NCBI GenBank assembly: GCA_947627405.1
Contig: CANQVY010000002.1
Span: 1-29,905, forward strand
Direction: 5' to 3'
DNA from: an uncultured Bacilli bacterium
GTDB lineage: Bacteria; Bacillota_I; Bacilli_A; RF39; UBA660
DNA length: 29,905 nucleotides
In this document: in pieces, positions 1-7,644 of the stretch
Position numbering within the stretch: the stretch's first letter is position 1
Layout: every line of letters starts with the position of its first letter
Made by a program: the position numbers and the translations under genes
The notes under the pieces: generated by a model
Seen by the model: the letters and a program-made list of their open reading frames with translations, nothing else
Told to the model about the DNA's origin: nothing
The model's database searches: none

Positions 1-547
1 CATTATGGAAAATATGACTTCACGTGAGGGACAAACAACTTTAAAATATACAATTCCATCTCGTGGATTAATTGGTTTTATGACAGATTTTATGACTTTA
101 ACCAAAGGATATGGAATTATTAATCATTCTTTTAAAGAATTTAGACCAGTGGAAAACATTAATATTGGCGAAAGAAAATTAGGAGTGCTTGTTTCTATGG
201 AAAATGGGAAAGCAACAGCCTATAGTTTAGGAAATCTGGAAGATCGTGGCATTATGTTTATTGAGCCAACAACAGAAGTATATGAGGGAATGATTGTTGG
301 AGAATGTAATCGAGAAAATGATTTAGCAGTCAATGTTGTAAAAGGGAAGCAATTAACCAATACAAGAGCAGCGGGATCCGATCATACAGTGGTTCTTAAA
401 CGCCCAAGAGCAATTACTCTCGAATATGCTCTTGATTATATTAATTCAGATGAATTAGTAGAAATTACACCTCTATCTATTCGATTAAGAAAGAAAATAT
501 TAAATACACAAGAAAGAAAAAAAATAGATTCTAGGAAAGTGGCTTAG
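1..547 (+). CDS. typA: Translational GTPase TypA/BipA, C-terminal part (5' end outside window)
   Basis: This is the C-terminal third of the ribosome-associated GTPase TypA/BipA, which in other bacteria assists 50S assembly and growth under stress. The frame is open from the window edge (codons in phase with position 2), so the first ATG at position 5 is internal, not a start. The visible part has the family's hallmark stretch PSRGLIGF near the start, then SMENGKATAY, a DRGIMFIEP segment, EVYEGMIVGE and the C-terminal LTNTRAAGSD and SIRLRK blocks. These match the C-terminal domain unique to BipA. The GTPase domain lies upstream of the window. It ends with TAG only 13 nt before the next gene, so the two are probably co-transcribed. 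Confidence 0.95.
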   Translation, partial: IMENMTSREGQTTLKYTIPSRGLIGFMTDFMTLTKGYGIINHSFKEFRPVENINIGERKLGVLVSMENGKATAYSLGNLEDRGIMFIEPTTEVYEGMIVGECNRENDLAVNVVKGKQLTNTRAAGSDHTVVLKRPRAITLEYALDYINSDELVEITPLSIRLRKKILNTQERKKIDSRKVA

Positions 548-560
548 AGGAAAGAAAAAT

Positions 561-1064
561 ATGCAAATTCATTTAGAAACATTGACTCTAACTCGATATG
601 AGGAAGCCAAACATAAAAGTTTAATGGAAGAACTTGATTGTAAGGATTCTAAATCGAGATTTATTCATAATATTAAAGATCGATTGCTTGCTTCTGCTAA
701 TATTTCCGATTTTTCTTTTGCTAGTGCATATGTCGTAGAAGAAAATCATCTTCCCATTGGTTATACCTATTTATCTCCCATGAAAAAAGATACTGTTTTT
801 ATAGAAATATCTTTACGAAAGCAAGAAAGAGAAAAAGGCATTGGCAGTCGCCTTTTAACCGAATTTAGTGAATATTTGTTTACGAAACAGAATATAAAAG
901 AAGTTCGAGCAGATGTTGATCCGAGTAACCAGAAAAGTATCCATATGTTATTAAATTGTGGTTTTTCTATAGACGAAGAGGAATTTGCCCAAAGAAATTA
1001 TACAGGGAAGATGGAATTTGTAAAAGATAGTTATTGTTATGAATCAAAAAGACGAAAAAAATGA
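561..1064 (+). CDS. GNAT-family N-acetyltransferase
   Basis: A 167-aa protein with a GNAT fold, expected to transfer an acyl group from a CoA donor to an amine; the substrate cannot be told from the sequence. Motif A is visible around residues 85-102: the beta strand VFIEISL, then the pyrophosphate-binding loop REKGIGSRLL of the R/Q-x-x-G-x-G type. Motif B follows as VDPSNQKSIHMLLNCGF, the usual N-x-x-S-x-x-x-x-x-x-x-G-F pattern. The C-terminus is basic (KSKRRKK-like). It lies 13 nt after typA and shares its likely transcript. Its TGA stop is inside the hairpin that separates it from the convergent permease gene. Confidence 0.85.
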   Translation: MQIHLETLTLTRYEEAKHKSLMEELDCKDSKSRFIHNIKDRLLASANISDFSFASAYVVEENHLPIGYTYLSPMKKDTVFIEISLRKQEREKGIGSRLLTEFSEYLFTKQNIKEVRADVDPSNQKSIHMLLNCGFSIDEEEFAQRNYTGKMEFVKDSYCYESKRRKK

Positions 1065-1088
1065 ATATCGATTTAATCGGTATTCATT
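1060..1088. terminator. Bidirectional terminator between convergent genes
   Basis: A 13-bp stem (1060-1072 with 1076-1088, one G-T pair) closes a three-base loop. Read on the minus strand it is followed by a run of T (the A run at 1054-1060), giving a strong terminator for the permease gene. Read on the plus strand the tail is T-rich but interrupted, so it is weaker for typA-GNAT. The stop codons of both flanking genes lie inside the stem. Confidence 0.85.
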
Positions 1089-2274
1089 TATTATTTAATT
1101 TAATGAGTAAAGTCGAATAAAGAAAGATACATACTGCAATTAAAACAAGTAATACTTTAAAATAGACAATATGATTTGTAAGACTTACTAAGAATAAAAT
1201 AAAATAACCAATAATCCTTGTTCCATTTAGAAAAAACTCAGAAATTACTTGATGTTCAACAATATATTCTTTTGCAATCTTTTTATCTCTAGAGGCTAAG
1301 GAATATCTTTTTGCTTCTGCATTATTAAGAAACAATACCAAAAAGATACTATTGAATAAATTATAAAGGATAACTGTACTTTTATTAATAGCAATCAAAA
1401 GAAAAAACATACCCAACAAAACAAAGATTGTCCCAAATTTTAATATATTTGTGTTGTTCTTAATCATTTTTTGAAAGATAAATAAGGAAAGAATAGAAAG
1501 TAAAGAAAAAACAGTGGTTAAGGTTCCTAAGGATATATTGGTTTTAAAAGTCATGACAATTAATATCGTAACTATGGTTTCAAGTAAATAATTAATGATG
1601 GCATCAAGTGCTACAATTTTATAACAGTCTTTCATTTCATAGGCTCTATTTTTTATAAGATAACGGATATAACCTAATAAATTATATTTTGAAGTATTGC
1701 TTTTCTTATCATCTTGAATAAGTAGGGAAAATAGAAATTGAATTATGGATAAAATCACAACAACAAGAGCAACCGATGAAAAACTGGTTAATTCAATAGA
1801 AGCTCCAAAAAGAAACGGAAATAAAACCTTTAAAGATTTGCTTAAAATCGATTTTAAAGAAATAAAATTCTTAGAATCATCTCCGGCATTAATATTGATT
1901 AAAATATGACCTGCCGACCAAAAGAATCCTTGAACTAATCCATAAAAAATACCTAAAGGAATATAAAAATCTACAATTTTATCTTTTAAAAGAGCAATTA
2001 CCAAAATATAGATTGTATGAAGCGCAATTCCCATTCTAAAAATTGGGGCTCTACATTTTTCTTTAATTACTTTAGCAAGTAAACAAAAAGTTATATTTAA
2101 GGCAAAAAAAGAAAAAATATAGTAAATAGAAATAATTTTATAATTATAATTTGTTAAAGTAAAAAAGTAGGCAACTAAAAAAGTATTTAAAAACATATAT
2201 AAAATATTATTAAGAATGGTTGCCCCCATTAAACCTATTTTATTCTTTTGCTTTTGAGTTAAATTTTTTAACAT
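1084..2274 (-). CDS. MFS-like multi-spanning membrane transporter
   Basis: A 396-aa, very hydrophobic protein with about 10-12 predicted membrane helices in two halves separated by a charged central loop near residues 190-215 (DDKKSNTSKYN, then RAYEMKD). This architecture and length fit the major facilitator superfamily. Loop signatures are weak: a basic KVIKEKCRAP stretch after helix 2 or 3 is compatible with an MFS loop. Substrate is unknown. The start at 2274 follows a modest AGGGA ribosome site. It is transcribed away from the S10 operon from its own promoter (2312-2340) and ends in the shared terminator hairpin. Family assignment is by fold and length only. Confidence 0.7.
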   Translation of the reverse strand: MLKNLTQKQKNKIGLMGATILNNILYMFLNTFLVAYFFTLTNYNYKIISIYYIFSFFALNITFCLLAKVIKEKCRAPIFRMGIALHTIYILVIALLKDKIVDFYIPLGIFYGLVQGFFWSAGHILININAGDDSKNFISLKSILSKSLKVLFPFLFGASIELTSFSSVALVVVILSIIQFLFSLLIQDDKKSNTSKYNLLGYIRYLIKNRAYEMKDCYKIVALDAIINYLLETIVTILIVMTFKTNISLGTLTTVFSLLSILSLFIFQKMIKNNTNILKFGTIFVLLGMFFLLIAINKSTVILYNLFNSIFLVLFLNNAEAKRYSLASRDKKIAKEYIVEHQVISEFFLNGTRIIGYFILFLVSLTNHIVYFKVLLVLIAVCIFLYSTLLIKLNNK

Positions 2275-2311
2275 TTGATTCCCTACTTTCTACTTTACAT
2301 GTTTCAGTTTA

Positions 2312-2340
2312 ATTATATAAGAAATAAATTCTTGTTGCAA
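2312..2340 (-). promoter_or_regulatory. Sigma-A-type promoter for the MFS-like gene
   Basis: On the minus strand there is TTGCAA (2335-2340), a 17-bp spacer, then TATAAT (2312-2317), a near-consensus vegetative promoter. The expected start site is about 30 nt before the ATG at 2274. Copies of the 9-mer TTTACATGT lie at 2294-2302 and 2357-2365, on either side of the promoter. Confidence 0.75.
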
Positions 2341-2398
2341 TAAGAAAAAATTCAATTTTACATGTAATTTTTTTGTAAAAAAAAGTTTTAAAAAACAC

Positions 2399-2427
2399 TT
2401 GATTTTCATATATTGTTGTGTTAGAAT
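2399..2427 (+). promoter_or_regulatory. Sigma-A-type promoter of the S10-spc-alpha operon
   Basis: TTGATT (2399-2404), a 17-bp spacer, then TAGAAT (2422-2427). A start near 2434 would give a leader of about 117 nt before rpsJ. It is divergent from the permease promoter, about 60 bp away. No other good promoter was seen within the ribosomal cluster. Confidence 0.75.
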
Positions 2428-2433
2428 TATTGA

Positions 2434-2550
2434 TGTGTGTGACTGCGAGGATGCGTGAGGTTGCTGATACACCAGGTTAAGTTGGTGTTAAATATCAGGT
2501 TTTTACGTGGAGCAAGTCTATACAAGATATAGGCGAAGGGAGGACTTAAC
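2434..2550 (+). ncRNA. Structured 5' leader of the S10 operon
   Basis: The leader contains a two-part stem-loop: CTGATA (2464-2469) with TATCAG (2493-2498), enclosing CACCA (2470-2474) with TGGTG (2483-2487). A second hairpin pairs 2516-2522 with 2528-2534 (7 bp, one G-T, five-base loop) and ends right before the rpsJ ribosome site (AGGGAGG, near 2537-2543). The stretch at 2441-2475 resembles, from memory, leaders upstream of rpsJ in other Bacilli. That suggests a conserved regulatory or processing element, but which protein it senses cannot be told here. Confidence 0.55.
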
Positions 2551-2859
2551 ATGGCAAATAATGTTGTTCGTATTAAATTAAAAGCATACGATCATAGAGT
2601 GCTTGACAATGCTGCTTCAAAAATTGTTGAAACGGTGAAAAGATTAAAAGGTGAGGTAAGCGGACCTGTTCCACTACCAACAAATATTGAAAAGTTCACA
2701 ATTTTAAGAGCTGTTCACAAAGATAAAGATTCTCGTGAACAATTTGAAATGCGTACGCATAAGAGATTAATTGATATCAAAAATCCAAATAAGGAAGTTA
2801 TGGATGCTCTTAAACATTTAGAAATTCCAAGTGGTGTTGATATTCAAATTAAATTATAA
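2551..2859 (+). CDS. rpsJ: 30S ribosomal protein S10
   Basis: S10 is part of the 30S head and also partners NusB in transcription antitermination. The 102-aa length is standard. Visible signatures are RIKLKAYDHRVLD at the N-terminus, the GPVPLPT loop and the FEMRTHKRLIDI block. A strong GGGAGG site precedes the ATG. First gene of the ribosomal cluster, directly after the structured leader. Confidence 0.97.
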   Translation: MANNVVRIKLKAYDHRVLDNAASKIVETVKRLKGEVSGPVPLPTNIEKFTILRAVHKDKDSREQFEMRTHKRLIDIKNPNKEVMDALKHLEIPSGVDIQIKL

Positions 2860-2883
2860 AAATAGAATTAGGAGGAAAAAAGT

Positions 2884-3621
2884 ATGAAAGGAATCTTAGG
2901 TACAAAAGTTGGAATGACACAAGTGTTTACTAAAAGTGGTAAATTAATACCTGTTACTGTAATTGCAGTGGAACCAAATGTTGTAACACAAATAAAAACG
3001 GTAGAAACAGATGGCTATAATGCAATTCAACTTGGTGCAGTAAGCATAAAAGAGAAAAACAGTAATAAGGCTAAAATTGGTCACACAAATAAAGCAAACA
3101 CAAGCCCTAAGCGCTTCTTAAGAGAAATCAGGGGAGTAAATCCAGCAGATTATACTCTCGGCCAAGTAATAGCAGCTGATATTTTCCAAGCTGGAGAAAT
3201 GGTTGATGTTAGTGGCGTTAGTAAAGGAAAAGGATTCCAAGGTGTAATCAAACGTTGGAATCAATCAAGAGGTCCTATGGGACATGGATCACAATACCAT
3301 AGAGGTGTTGGATCATTAGGTACAATGTTACCAATGCACGTTTTAAAAGGTAAAAAATTACCAGGACATATGGGAAATGTAGCAACAACAATTCAAAATC
3401 TTGAAGTCGTTGCTGTAGACATGGATGAAAATGTTATCTTAATTAAAGGAAATGTTCCTGGACCAAAGAAGTCTTTAGTTATGATTAGAACTTCAGTTAA
3501 GAAAGGTGAAAAGATTAACGATACAGAAGAATTAATTACTTATGTAGAAGAATTAGTTGAAGATGCAAAAGAAGAAGTTAATGAAGAACCAATAGCTGAA
3601 GATACAAAAACTGAAGAGTAA
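2884..3621 (+). CDS. rplC: 50S ribosomal protein L3, with acidic C-terminal extension
   Basis: L3 binds 23S rRNA early in 50S assembly and reaches toward the peptidyl transferase centre. The N-terminus GILGTKVGMTQVF and the long internal loop SRGPMGHGSQYHRGVGSLG are diagnostic. At 245 aa it is about 35 residues longer than the common ~209-aa L3. The extra part (from about residue 212) is very acidic: many Glu and Asp in VEELVEDAKEEVNEEP and beyond. An acidic tail on an otherwise basic rRNA-binding protein is unusual. The ribosome site is AGGAGG. Confidence 0.96.
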   Translation: MKGILGTKVGMTQVFTKSGKLIPVTVIAVEPNVVTQIKTVETDGYNAIQLGAVSIKEKNSNKAKIGHTNKANTSPKRFLREIRGVNPADYTLGQVIAADIFQAGEMVDVSGVSKGKGFQGVIKRWNQSRGPMGHGSQYHRGVGSLGTMLPMHVLKGKKLPGHMGNVATTIQNLEVVAVDMDENVILIKGNVPGPKKSLVMIRTSVKKGEKINDTEELITYVEELVEDAKEEVNEEPIAEDTKTEE

Positions 3622-3622
3622 A

Positions 3623-3658
3623 CATCACTTTTAAAATGACTGTAAATTAAATGTGATG
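3623..3658 (+). promoter_or_regulatory. Intercistronic hairpin just before the rplD ribosome site
   Basis: CATCAC (3623-3628) pairs with GTGATG (3653-3658). After one T-T mismatch, five more pairs join 3630-3634 with 3647-3651, around a 12-nt loop. The stem ends two bases before the AGGAGG site of rplD (3661-3666). There is no T run, so it is not a terminator. It may influence rplD translation or RNA processing. Confidence 0.45.
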
Positions 3659-3673
3659 GAAGGAGGAAGAAAG

Positions 3674-4297
3674 ATGAAAAAGGCAGAACTTTTAAATCTA
3701 AAAGGTGAAAAACTAAAAGACATTAAATTAAATGAAAAGATTTTCGAACAAAAAAATGATAAAGTTTTATATGATGCTGTAATTTTATCTAGAGCAAATA
3801 TAAGACAAGGAACTCATAAAACAAAAAATCGTTCTGAAGTTTCAGGTGGTGGAAGAAAACCATGGAGACAAAAAGGAACAGGACGTGCAAGACAAGGTTC
3901 TATTCGAGCTGTACAATGGGTAGGAGGAGGAAAATACGGTACTCCAGTTCCAAGAGATTACAGCAAAAAGATGAATCGTAAAGAGGCAAGACTTGCTTTA
4001 AAAACAGCTTTAACGTATAAAGCTGAAGAAAAGGGAATTGTTATTGTAGAAAATTTAATGGTAACAACTCCTAAAGTAAAAGAATTTTTAGGAATATTAA
4101 AAACATTGAAACTTGATAACAAAAAGGTGTTAGTTGTAGTAAAAGAATTAGATGAAAATCTAATATTAGCATCTAGAAACCTACAAAATGTAGCACTAAT
4201 TCAAGCGGAAGAAATCAATGTGTTAGATGTAGTTGCGGCGGATGTGATCTTAACAACTGAAGATGCAATTCAAAAAATTGAGGAGGTGCTTGTTTAA
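3674..4297 (+). CDS. rplD: 50S ribosomal protein L4
   Basis: L4 (207 aa) binds 23S rRNA and lines the exit tunnel with an extended loop; in gammaproteobacteria it also represses its own operon. The conserved loop SGGGRKPWRQKGTGRARQGS is clear at about residues 55-75. I chose ATG 3674 because AGGAGG (3661-3666) lies seven bases before it; the in-frame GTG at 3653 would be inside the upstream hairpin. The stop TAA shares its last A with the rplW start codon, so the two are translationally coupled. Confidence 0.96.
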   Translation: MKKAELLNLKGEKLKDIKLNEKIFEQKNDKVLYDAVILSRANIRQGTHKTKNRSEVSGGGRKPWRQKGTGRARQGSIRAVQWVGGGKYGTPVPRDYSKKMNRKEARLALKTALTYKAEEKGIVIVENLMVTTPKVKEFLGILKTLKLDNKKVLVVVKELDENLILASRNLQNVALIQAEEINVLDVVAADVILTTEDAIQKIEEVLV

Positions 4298-4581
4298 TGG
4301 ATACGAAGTACTTAGAAATAATTAAAGCACCAGTGATTACTGAGAAAAGCGGTAATATTGCACAAAAAGGAAATAAATTTGTTTTTAAAGTGGATTCAAG
4401 AGCTAACAAAACAGAAATTAAGTTGGCAATTGAAAAAATCTTTAAAGTGAATGTAAAAGAAATTCGTACAATTAATGTAAAACCAAAGAAAAAAAGAATT
4501 GGACGTTATCCTGGTTTAACAAATCGTACAAAGAAAGCAATTGTGACTCTACAAGAGGGTCAAACAATTGATCTTGGATAG
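4297..4581 (+). CDS. rplW: 50S ribosomal protein L23
   Basis: L23 (94 aa) sits at the tunnel exit and is the docking point for trigger factor and SRP. Signatures are KAPVITEKS near the N-terminus, the FKVDSRANKTEIKLAIEKIF helix, and the basic loop KPKKKRIGRYPG. It begins on the last base of the rplD stop codon; the AGGAGG ribosome site lies inside rplD. Confidence 0.96.
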   Translation: MDTKYLEIIKAPVITEKSGNIAQKGNKFVFKVDSRANKTEIKLAIEKIFKVNVKEIRTINVKPKKKRIGRYPGLTNRTKKAIVTLQEGQTIDLG

Positions 4582-4592
4582 GAGGATTATTT

Positions 4593-5423
4593 ATGGCAAT
4601 TAGAATATATAAACCTACAACTCCAGGACGTAGAAAAATGAGCACTTTAACAAATGAGGAAATCACAAAGTCTACTCCTGAAAAGAGTTTAACGGTTCCC
4701 ATAAAGAAAAATAGTGGTCGTAATAATCAAGGAAGAATAACTGTAAGACATCAAGGCGGTGGAGCTAAAAGAAGATATAGAATTATTGATTTTAAAAGAG
4801 ATAAAAGAGATATACCTGGTACAGTTGCTAGTATTGAATACGATCCAAATCGAACAGCAAATATTGCTTTAATCAATTATAAAGATGGAGAAAAAAGATA
4901 TATAATTGCTCCAAAAGGATTAAAAGTAGGAGATGTTGTTGAAAGTGGGGAAAAAGCTGATATCAAAGTTGGATGCAGTTTACCACTTATGAATATTCCA
5001 GTAGGAACAATGATACATAACATTGAGCTTCGTCCGGGAAAAGGTGGAGAGCTTGTAAGAAGTGCAGGGGCATCTGCTCAAATACTTGGACGTGAAGGAA
5101 AATATGTAATGATTCGTTTATCAAGTGGAGAACAAAGAAAAGTATTAGGTACTTGCTATGCTACAATTGGTGAAGTAGGTAATGAAGATTATTCATTGGT
5201 AAACTTGGGAAAGGCTGGACGTAAACGTCATATGGGAATAAGACCTACAGTACGTGGTTCTGTTATGAACCCAAATGATCATCCACATGGTGGTGGTGAA
5301 GGACGTGCGCCAATTGGTAGAAAAGGGCCTGTTACTCCTTGGGGTAAACCTGCACTTGGTCTTAAAACACGTAAAAAGAAAAATTCAGATAAATTAATCG
5401 TACGTCGTCGTAATGGTAAATAG
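4593..5423 (+). CDS. rplB: 50S ribosomal protein L2
   Basis: L2 (276 aa, normal length) is required for subunit association and peptidyl transferase activity. Visible landmarks are the N-terminal YKPTTPGRRKMS, the central RHQGGGAKRRYR, and the C-terminal block with NPNDHPHGGGEGRAPIG, which carries the conserved functionally important His. It starts 11 nt after rplW, behind AGGAGG. Confidence 0.97.
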   Translation: MAIRIYKPTTPGRRKMSTLTNEEITKSTPEKSLTVPIKKNSGRNNQGRITVRHQGGGAKRRYRIIDFKRDKRDIPGTVASIEYDPNRTANIALINYKDGEKRYIIAPKGLKVGDVVESGEKADIKVGCSLPLMNIPVGTMIHNIELRPGKGGELVRSAGASAQILGREGKYVMIRLSSGEQRKVLGTCYATIGEVGNEDYSLVNLGKAGRKRHMGIRPTVRGSVMNPNDHPHGGGEGRAPIGRKGPVTPWGKPALGLKTRKKKNSDKLIVRRRNGK

Positions 5424-5439
5424 AAAGGAAGGATAAACA

Positions 5440-5709
5440 ATGGCAAGAAGTTTAAAAAAAGGACCTTATGTATTCAATAGATTACTAAAAAAGGTTGAAA
5501 AATTAAATGAATCTGGCAAAAAGGAAGTCATCAAAACATGGTCACGCCGTTCTACAATTTATCCTCAATTTGTTGGACATACATTTGCAGTTCACAATGG
5601 AAAAGAATTTATTCCTGTTTATGTTACTGAAGATATGGTTGGACATAAATTAGGAGAATTTTCTCAAACTCGTAAATTTGGTGGACACGGCGATGATAAG
5701 AAAAAATAG
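5440..5709 (+). CDS. rpsS: 30S ribosomal protein S19
   Basis: S19 (89 aa) is in the 30S head next to the A site and forms a complex with S13. The start MARSLKKGP, then IKTWSRRSTIYPQFVGHTF and the GHKLGEFSQTR block are diagnostic. Length is typical. 16-nt gap from rplB, with an AAGGAAGGA ribosome site. Confidence 0.97.
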   Translation: MARSLKKGPYVFNRLLKKVEKLNESGKKEVIKTWSRRSTIYPQFVGHTFAVHNGKEFIPVYVTEDMVGHKLGEFSQTRKFGGHGDDKKK

Positions 5710-5731
5710 TTAAATGACTAGGAGGGAAAGT

Positions 5732-6064
5732 ATGGAAGCAAAAGCAATCGCTAAATCACTTAGAACTTCTCCTATTCGAACAAGGCAAGTAATTGATCTT
5801 ATTCGTGGAAAAGATGTAAGTGAAGCATTAACCATATTAAATAATATGAATAAAAAATCAGCAAGACTGATTAAAAAAGTATTAAATTCTGCAATTGCAA
5901 ATGCAGTAAATAATGAAAAAGCGGATATGAATACTTTATATGTTAAAGAGGCAAGAGTCGATGCTGGTCCTGTTATGAAAAGAGTAATTATTGATTCTCG
6001 TTCTCATATCGGACATAATGATAAAAGAACTAGTCACATCGTTATTGTTGTAGCTAGTAGATAA
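5732..6064 (+). CDS. rplV: 50S ribosomal protein L22
   Basis: L22 (110 aa) lines the peptide exit tunnel with a beta hairpin and is a known site of macrolide-resistance changes. Signatures are RTSPIRTRQVIDLIRGK, the KKSARLIKKVLNSAIANA helix, and the loop region RVDAGPVMKR. I chose ATG 5732 because AGGAGGG (5720-5726) lies directly upstream; an earlier in-frame ATG (5714) would put the ribosome site inside the gene. Confidence 0.96.
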   Translation: MEAKAIAKSLRTSPIRTRQVIDLIRGKDVSEALTILNNMNKKSARLIKKVLNSAIANAVNNEKADMNTLYVKEARVDAGPVMKRVIIDSRSHIGHNDKRTSHIVIVVASR

Positions 6065-6081
6065 TCTATAAGGAGGTTATT

Positions 6082-6735
6082 ATGGGTCAAAAGGTTAGTC
6101 CAAATGGACTTAGAATTGGAGTAAACAAAGACTGGGAAGCTAAATGGTATGCTGATAAAAAAGATCTTAAAGATTATTTAGAAAAAGACTTAAAAATTCG
6201 TCAATATTTTGATAAAAATTTAAAAAATGCAGCTATAGCTAAAGTTGAAGTTGAAAGAACAAACAAAAGAACAGAAATTATTGTTCACACTTCTAAACCA
6301 GGTGTTATCATCGGTAGAGGTGGCGAAGAAATAGAAAAATTAAAAAAAGATGTTTCAAAATATGTTGGAGAAACAGTTCAAATTTCAATAGTTGATATTA
6401 AAAAGCCTGATTTGAATGCTCAATTGGTTGCCAATTCAATTGCAAATCAAATTACAAATCGTGCATCATTTCGAATGGTTCAAAAAAGGGCAATCCGAAA
6501 TACATTAAAGGCAGGAGCTAAAGGAATTAAAACTGTCGTATCAGGACGTCTTGGTGGAGCTGAAATGGCTCGTAGTGAAGGATATGAAGAGGGAACGATC
6601 CCACGTCATACTTTTAGAGCAGATATCGATTATGCAACTGCAGAAGCAGATACAACATTCGGTAAAATTGGTGTTAAAGTATGGATTTATAAAGGTGAAA
6701 TTCTTCCTACTAAAAAGGCTAAAGGAGGGAATTAA
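6082..6735 (+). CDS. rpsC: 30S ribosomal protein S3
   Basis: S3 (217 aa) lines the mRNA entry site and contributes to mRNA unwinding with S4 and S5. MGQKVSPNGLRIG opens the protein. A KH domain with the GRGG loop (SKPGVIIGRGGEEIEKL) lies near residues 73-90, and the C-terminal domain contains SGRLGGAEMAR and GVKVWIYKGE. Good AGGAGG ribosome site. Confidence 0.97.
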   Translation: MGQKVSPNGLRIGVNKDWEAKWYADKKDLKDYLEKDLKIRQYFDKNLKNAAIAKVEVERTNKRTEIIVHTSKPGVIIGRGGEEIEKLKKDVSKYVGETVQISIVDIKKPDLNAQLVANSIANQITNRASFRMVQKRAIRNTLKAGAKGIKTVVSGRLGGAEMARSEGYEEGTIPRHTFRADIDYATAEADTTFGKIGVKVWIYKGEILPTKKAKGGN

Positions 6736-6737
6736 TT

Positions 6738-7169
6738 ATGTTAATACCATCTAGAGTAAAATATCGTCGTGTACATCGATTGCCTTATGAAGGAAAAGCC
6801 AAAGGTAATACAGAATTACACTTCGGTAATTACGGACTTATGGCAAAAGAAGGAGCTTGGATCAAAGCAAATCAAATCGAAGCTGCACGTATTGCTATGA
6901 CTCGTTATATGAAACGTGGTGGAAAAGTATTTATAAACATTTTCCCACATATGCCTATTACAAGGAAGCCTTTAGAAACACGTCAAGGTAAAGGTAAAGG
7001 TAATGTTGAATATTGGGTAGCAGTTGTTAAAGAAGGAAAAATTATGTTTGAAATTTCTGGAGTTACTGAAGAAGTGGCAAGAGAAGCACTTCGTTTAGCT
7101 GCACACAAATTACCAATCAAAACAAAATTTGTAAAAAAAGAAGAAAGTGGTGATTTAAGTGAAAGTTAA
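6738..7169 (+). CDS. rplP: 50S ribosomal protein L16
   Basis: L16 (143 aa) helps shape the tRNA A site and 5S rRNA region of the 50S subunit. Landmarks are MLIPSRVKYRR, the FGNYGLMAKEGAWI block, and RQGKGKGNVEYWVAVVK with the KGKG loop. It starts two bases after rpsC. Its last 11 bases overlap the start of rpmC, implying coupled translation. Confidence 0.97.
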   Translation: MLIPSRVKYRRVHRLPYEGKAKGNTELHFGNYGLMAKEGAWIKANQIEAARIAMTRYMKRGGKVFINIFPHMPITRKPLETRQGKGKGNVEYWVAVVKEGKIMFEISGVTEEVAREALRLAAHKLPIKTKFVKKEESGDLSES

Positions 7170-7353
7170 TGAAATAAGAGAACTATCCACTGAAGAAATC
7201 ATTGCAAAAATAAAAGAAAGCAAAGAAGAATTATTTAATTTACGTTTTCAACAAGCTACAGGAAATCTAGAAAAACCATCTAGAATCAAAGAGCTTAGAC
7301 ATACAGTTGCAAGAATGAAGACTGTCTTAAAAGAACGTGAGTTAGGAAAGTAG
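7159..7353 (+). CDS. rpmC: 50S ribosomal protein L29 (GTG start)
   Basis: L29 (64 aa) lies near the tunnel exit beside L23. MKVNEIRELSTEEI at the N-terminus and the LFNLRFQQATGNLEKPSRIKELR helix-turn-helix are classic. The start is GTG at 7159, inside the end of rplP (11-nt overlap), and its ribosome site is weak. It is therefore probably translated by ribosomes finishing rplP. Confidence 0.95.
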   Translation: MKVNEIRELSTEEIIAKIKESKEELFNLRFQQATGNLEKPSRIKELRHTVARMKTVLKERELGK

Positions 7354-7362
7354 GAGGGTCTA

Positions 7363-7620
7363 ATGGAAAAAGTAACAAGAGAATTTACAGGTGTTGTTGT
7401 TAGTGCTTCTAATAACAAAACAATTAGTGTGTTAGTAGAAACATATAAAACACATCCTAAATATAAAAAACGTGTTAAATATTCTAAAAAGTATGCAGTA
7501 CATGATGAATCAAACAAAGCTAAGGTAGGAGATGTAGTAAGAATTTTAGAAACAAGACCTATCTCAAAAACTAAGCATTTCTATTTAAAAGAAATTGTAA
7601 AAGAAGCAGTTATTTTATAA
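7363..7620 (+). CDS. rpsQ: 30S ribosomal protein S17
   Basis: S17 (85 aa) is a primary 16S rRNA-binding protein with an OB fold. The pattern GVVVSASNNKTISVLVE, then HPKYKKRVKYSKKYAVHDE, then GDVVRILETRPISKTKHFYL is the complete family signature. AGGAGG site; nine-nt gap from rpmC. Confidence 0.97.
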   Translation: MEKVTREFTGVVVSASNNKTISVLVETYKTHPKYKKRVKYSKKYAVHDESNKAKVGDVVRILETRPISKTKHFYLKEIVKEAVIL

Positions 7621-7644
7621 CTCTTAGGTGAAGGAGGATTAATT

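Noticed and set aside
2290..2472. Minus-strand ORF of 60 codons overlapping the divergent promoter region
   Set aside because: It runs through both promoters and the S10 leader, has no ribosome site, and its composition is that of AT-rich non-coding DNA.
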